Source of the DNA: an uncultured Gammaproteobacteria bacterium
Lineage (GTDB): Bacteria > Pseudomonadota > Gammaproteobacteria > GCA-001735895
Direction of reading: 5' to 3'
Length of the DNA: 8,087 nucleotides
Assembly (NCBI GenBank): GCA_937980285.1
Contig: CALJQI010000035.1
Span: forward strand, 1 to 8,087
Shown one piece after another: positions 5,202 through 8,087 of the stretch (position 1 is its first letter; each line of letters opens with the position of its first letter). Made by a program: the position numbers and the translations under genes. The notes under the pieces were generated by a model, which searched no databases, was not told the DNA's origin, and saw only the letters and a list, made by a program, of their open reading frames with translations.

Positions 5202-6407
5202 CTAATCGCCCGCTCGAGGCCGTTCTCGGGCGCAAACCCGCGCCAGGTAATTATTGAACTGCCACAGGTTGCGTTCGATCGGGTGGTAGGTTCCCGCCGG
5301 CAGCAGCGCCGAAGCGCTGCCTCGATGCAGGGCCTCGACCAGCACCTTGTCTTCATCGTTGGCGATATCCATGTAGCGCCTGAACTCGTCCAGCCATCGG
5401 TCATAGCCGGCCGCGTCGACATCGTCGAGCACCTCGGGCGGCACCGCCAGCCCCCAGGTGGCCTGCATTCTATCGGTGCCGAGCGGCTGCACCGAGATAT
5501 ACCACAGGTAATCCGGCATCAGCGTCACCAGGTGGTTGGGAAAGACGCAAAAGTCGACCATCATCCGGCGCCATTCGCCGTCGAGCCGATGGTTGTTCGG
5601 GTGCGCGGCGCCGCTGCCGCTGGTCGCCGCCTGCGGTGCGCGATGGTAACAATAGTGCTCGCTGTCCTCGCCGCAGACATAATCCTGCAGCGGCTTGTTA
5701 TGTTGCGCGAAAGTCTTGCCGTGGGCGATCGGCACGTGGTAACTCTCGATGAAATTTTCCATCAGGTTTTTCCAGTTGGCATTCCATTCCATGCGCTCAC
5801 GCATCACGCTGCGGTAGCAGGCCATGTCGTAGCGGCCGACGACCTGCTCGCGCAGTGGCGCCAGCACCTCGGGCAGGAATTTCTGCGGATCGTGTGCAAT
5901 CGAAACGTACACAAAGCCTTCCCAGCTACAGCAATGCAGGCGCCGCAGGCGGTGTTCGGCGGGATCGAAACCGTCTTTCATCTCCATGTAAGGCGCGCGC
6001 AGCAGCGCACCGGCGCAATCGTAAGTCCAGGCATGGTAACGGCAGGTAAAGCGCTTGCGCGAGCCTCGCTCTGCGGGTTCGAGACAGGCGAATCGATGCG
6101 CGCAGGCGTTGACGAAAGCGATTATTTCCTGGTCCTGCTGGCGCACGACCAACACTGGCACGCCGGCAATTTCGTGGGTCAGGTAGTCACCGTGGGCGGG
6201 AATCTCGTCTTCGCGCCCGACGCAGATCCATTCGCGCTCGAACACCGCCTGGCGTTCGTGCTCGAGAAAGGCGGTCGAGTGGTTCAATGCCGCCGGCAGC
6301 GGCCGCGCCTCGGCAAAGGGAACCGCGGCCGCGGCTTTCAGCTCAGCCAGCACGCTGTCCAGCGATGCATTGGTATGCGGATTCGAGGGCATGTTGCGCG
6401 CCAGCAT
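5202..6407 (-). CDS. Rieske [2Fe-2S] non-heme iron oxygenase, alpha subunit, quaternary-amine demethylase-like
   Basis: A 401-residue cytoplasmic oxygenase subunit of normal length. The N-terminal Rieske domain ligands are C102-x-H104 and C122-x2-H125. The catalytic domain carries the mononuclear iron motif NWKNLMENFIESYHVPIAH (211-229), with ligands H224 and H229 and probably D353 in NDEDKVLVE. E221, three residues before H224, sits where most ring-hydroxylating oxygenases have the bridging Asp; Glu there is characteristic of carnitine monooxygenase CntA and is also found in betaine demethylase GbcA, as I recall. N-demethylation or C-N cleavage of a quaternary amine is thus plausible, though aromatic substrates are not excluded. 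No ferredoxin/reductase partner is in the window. It converges on the RidA gene and diverges from the amidase gene. The start is uncertain: neither ATG at 6407 nor ATG at 6392 (residue 6) has a good ribosome site. Confidence 0.92.
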   Translation of the reverse strand: MLARNMPSNPHTNASLDSVLAELKAAAAVPFAEARPLPAALNHSTAFLEHERQAVFEREWICVGREDEIPAHGDYLTHEIAGVPVLVVRQQDQEIIAFVNACAHRFACLEPAERGSRKRFTCRYHAWTYDCAGALLRAPYMEMKDGFDPAEHRLRRLHCCSWEGFVYVSIAHDPQKFLPEVLAPLREQVVGRYDMACYRSVMRERMEWNANWKNLMENFIESYHVPIAHGKTFAQHNKPLQDYVCGEDSEHYCYHRAPQAATSGSGAAHPNNHRLDGEWRRMMVDFCVFPNHLVTLMPDYLWYISVQPLGTDRMQATWGLAVPPEVLDDVDAAGYDRWLDEFRRYMDIANDEDKVLVEALHRGSASALLPAGTYHPIERNLWQFNNYLARVCARERPRAGD

Positions 6408-6410
6408 AAT

Positions 6411-6443
6411 TTAGACGTTTCGAAATGTTAACTCATTTATAAT
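6411..6443 (+). promoter_or_regulatory. Probable promoter of the amidase gene with consensus -10 and an overlapping imperfect palindrome
   Basis: A perfect TATAAT lies at 6438-6443, 26 bases before the amidase ATG, leaving a leader of about 20 bases that contains the GAGGAAA ribosome site (6459-6465). No acceptable -35 hexamer lies 16-18 bases upstream. Instead there is an imperfect 14-base palindrome at 6415-6428 (ACGTTTCGAAATGT, one non-pairing position pair, perfect core TTTCGAAA). It could be a regulator site governing the amidase and the divergent Rieske gene. Prediction only. Confidence 0.5.
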
Positions 6444-6469
6444 AGCCTCTACGCGAACGAGGAAAGACG

Positions 6470-7864
6470 ATGACCGAGTCCTGGCGCCTGAGCGCATCTG
6501 AAATAGCAGCCCGGGTTAAAAACCGCGATATTTCCGCCACCGAAGTGATCCAGGCCAGCCTGCAGCGGCTGCAGTCGATCAATCCGAAAATCAACGCGGT
6601 GGTGCAGGAAATGCCCGATCAGGCGCTGGCCGAAGCCGCCGCCCTCGATGACCGCCTCGCCGCGGGTAAAGACGGCGGCCTGCTGGCCGCTGTGCCGGTG
6701 ACGATCAAGGTCAACATCGACCAGCGGGGTTTTGCCAACACCAACGGAATTCGGATCCAGCAGGATCTTATCGCCGAGCAGGACAGTCCAGTGGTCACCA
6801 ACCTGCGCCAGGCTGGCGCCATCGTCGTCGGCAGAACCAATACGCCGGCGTTTTCGATGCGCTGGTTCACGCGTAACTCGCTGCACGGCCATACGCTGAA
6901 CCCGCGCAATACGGGACTGACCCCGGGCGGGTCGTCGGGTGGCGGAGCGGCCTCGGTAGCGGCCGGAATTTGCGCTATCGGCCACGGCACCGACATCGCC
7001 GGCTCGATTCGCTATCCCGCCTATGCCTGCGGAGTGCACGGCATTCGACCCACATTCGGTCGGATTCCGGCGGTCAACCTGGCGCTGCCCGATCGCCACA
7101 TTGGCGCGCAGCTGACCGCGGTATCGGGTCCGATGGCGCGCAGTATAGAAGATCTCAGGCTCGGTCTCGAAGCAATGTCGGCAGCGAGCCCGCTCGATCC
7201 CTGGTGGGTACCCGCCCCGCTGCAACAGTCACTGCCGCCGAAACGGATCGCGCTTTGTGTCGCCCCCGACGGCCTGCAGGTTAGCGCCGAAGTCGAAAAA
7301 GCGTTGCGCACGGCCGCCAGTCAGCTCGGCGAAGCGGGCTGGGAAATCACCGAAATCGAAACCCCGCCGATGCGCGAGGCGATGCAGTTGCAGCTGCTGC
7401 TGTGGATGTCAGAATACGCCTATAACGGCGGCGAAGCGATCGCGCGCGAAGACGACCCGGACGCGAATTTCGTTTACCAGCAATTACGCGAAATTTGTCC
7501 GCTGCCGACCATGGAAAGCCTGATGGAGGCGCTGCAGAGACGGTTGACGCTGGCGCGCGCGTGGCAGCTTTTCCTCGGCGAATACCCGTTGTTGCTGTGC
7601 CCGATTTCAGCCGAGCCACCCTTCCCCGATCAGCTCGACGTCGAGTCGGCGGCTTCGTTCAAACGCGTGGCCGAGGCGCAGATGACACAAATCGCCCTGC
7701 CGTTCATCGGCATGCCGGCTATTTCGGTCGCTACCAGCGGCGATTCCGCCAATCCGATGGGCGTGCAGCTGGTCGCCGCCCGCTTTCGTGAGGACGTTTT
7801 ATTCGCCGCGGCGAGCGACATCGAGGCACGTAACCCGCCAAGTGGCGTCTCGGATGCCGATTGA
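6470..7864 (+). CDS. Amidase, amidase-signature family (Ser-cisSer-Lys hydrolase)
   Basis: A 464-residue hydrolase of the amidase-signature family, which cleaves carboxamides; relatives include fatty acid amide hydrolase, malonamidase and GatA. The catalytic triad is complete: K80 in PVTIKVNID, cis-S155 in the glycine-rich loop TPGGSSGGGAASVAAG, and nucleophile S179 in GTDIAGSIRYPA. The spacings K to cis-Ser (75) and K to Ser (99) equal those of FAAH (K142, S217, S241). Start ATG 6470 has a GAGGAAA Shine-Dalgarno five bases upstream and a TATAAT box. The protein has no signal peptide or membrane anchor, so it is cytoplasmic. It stands alone, not beside gatB or gatC, so a catabolic amidase is more likely than a tRNA amidotransferase subunit. 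It is divergent from the Rieske oxygenase gene, with which it may share control. The substrate is unknown; an amide of an amine or betaine-like compound fits the neighbourhood. Confidence 0.94.
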   Translation: MTESWRLSASEIAARVKNRDISATEVIQASLQRLQSINPKINAVVQEMPDQALAEAAALDDRLAAGKDGGLLAAVPVTIKVNIDQRGFANTNGIRIQQDLIAEQDSPVVTNLRQAGAIVVGRTNTPAFSMRWFTRNSLHGHTLNPRNTGLTPGGSSGGGAASVAAGICAIGHGTDIAGSIRYPAYACGVHGIRPTFGRIPAVNLALPDRHIGAQLTAVSGPMARSIEDLRLGLEAMSAASPLDPWWVPAPLQQSLPPKRIALCVAPDGLQVSAEVEKALRTAASQLGEAGWEITEIETPPMREAMQLQLLLWMSEYAYNGGEAIAREDDPDANFVYQQLREICPLPTMESLMEALQRRLTLARAWQLFLGEYPLLLCPISAEPPFPDQLDVESAASFKRVAEAQMTQIALPFIGMPAISVATSGDSANPMGVQLVAARFREDVLFAAASDIEARNPPSGVSDAD

Positions 7865-7919
7865 AGCCGGCGGATTAGCGATGCAAAATATACCTTTCTA
7901 GCGATTTCCGGAGGACGTC

Positions 7920-8087
7920 ATGGCAACAGGCTGGGCCCGCGACGGGGCGGTGCAGGATCAAATCGACGCCAGCGTCGAAGACGCGGTCGAACTCGCGCGT
8001 AGCCGCCTGCCGAAAGGAGAAAGCCTGACTCATTGCGAGGAATGCGGCAACGAGATTCCGCAGGCGCGGCGCGAGGCCGTTGCCGGC
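7920..8087 (+). CDS. ybiI: DksA/TraR-family C4 zinc-finger protein, YbiI-like (3' end missing)
   Basis: The first 56 residues of a small zinc-finger protein, cut by the window end. The start ATG at 7920 follows a strong GGAGG at 7910-7914. The visible sequence (MATGWARDGAVQDQI, then PKGESLTHCEECGNEIPQAR) closely follows E. coli YbiI, which has MASGWANDDAVNEQI and IPRGESLDECEECG. The first zinc pair, C39-x2-C42, is present; the second pair would lie beyond base 8087. YbiI-type proteins are about 88 residues, so roughly 30 residues are missing. They share the DksA/TraR finger but lack the long DksA coiled coil, and their role is not settled. The gene follows the amidase by 55 bases and may be an unrelated resident gene marking the edge of the catabolic cluster. 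Confidence 0.9.
   Translation, partial: MATGWARDGAVQDQIDASVEDAVELARSRLPKGESLTHCEECGNEIPQARREAVAG

Noticed and set aside
5283..6431. Long open frame of 382 codons on the plus strand opposite the Rieske oxygenase gene
   Set aside because: It is the antisense shadow of a GC-rich gene. The minus-strand product has all Rieske and iron-site motifs, while this frame gives no recognisable domain and no ribosome site.
6470..7864. Glutamyl-tRNA amidotransferase subunit A (GatA)
   Set aside because: Shares the amidase signature, but no gatB or gatC adjoins and the gene sits divergent from a catabolic oxygenase, so a stand-alone amidase is preferred.

Overview
The window looks like an accessory catabolic region on the chromosome of a GC-rich proteobacterium, probably a marine or environmental gammaproteobacterium. 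The strongest taxonomic hint is the last gene, which closely resembles the enterobacterial zinc-finger protein YbiI. No rRNA, tRNA, insertion sequence, CRISPR array or phage gene was seen. Coding density is high and no gap exceeds 300 bases.

Layout. (1) Positions 1-1140, plus strand: the 3' part of a ProW/OpuAB-type permease of a glycine-betaine-class ABC importer, followed after 36 bases by a universal stress protein. (2) Positions 1274-4564, minus strand: a very tight four-gene operon in the order crotonase, BKACE (beta-keto acid cleavage enzyme), histidine phosphatase, PhyH-type 2-oxoglutarate dioxygenase. Gaps are 5 and 2 bases, then a one-base TAATG overlap. (3) Positions 4636-5141, plus strand, divergent from that operon: a 36-residue single-span membrane protein that is easily missed, then a RidA-family protein. 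The RidA coding frame begins at or near the membrane protein's stop codon and has no ATG, GTG or TTG start where homology requires one. (4) Positions 5202-6407, minus strand: the alpha subunit of a Rieske non-heme iron oxygenase. (5) Positions 6470-8087, plus strand: a Ser-Ser-Lys amidase, then the 5' part of a ybiI-like DksA/TraR zinc-finger gene.

How the genes may work together (inference). A betaine-class importer, a Rieske oxygenase of the quaternary-amine demethylase style (Glu at the bridging position of the mononuclear iron site), a BKACE, a crotonase, a second iron oxygenase, an amidase and an enamine/imine-scavenging RidA would suit uptake and stepwise breakdown of a small nitrogenous osmolyte, such as a carnitine-like or other betaine or an N-acyl/amide derivative. 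The sequence does not fix the substrate. The BKACE carries His where the founding enzyme Kce has the Glu that contacts the substrate amino group, which argues against simply calling it a dehydrocarnitine cleavage enzyme. No carnitine dehydrogenase, CoA-transferase, oxygenase reductase or dedicated regulator lies inside the window. The combination may be a catabolic module that has not been described, but the pathway is a hypothesis.
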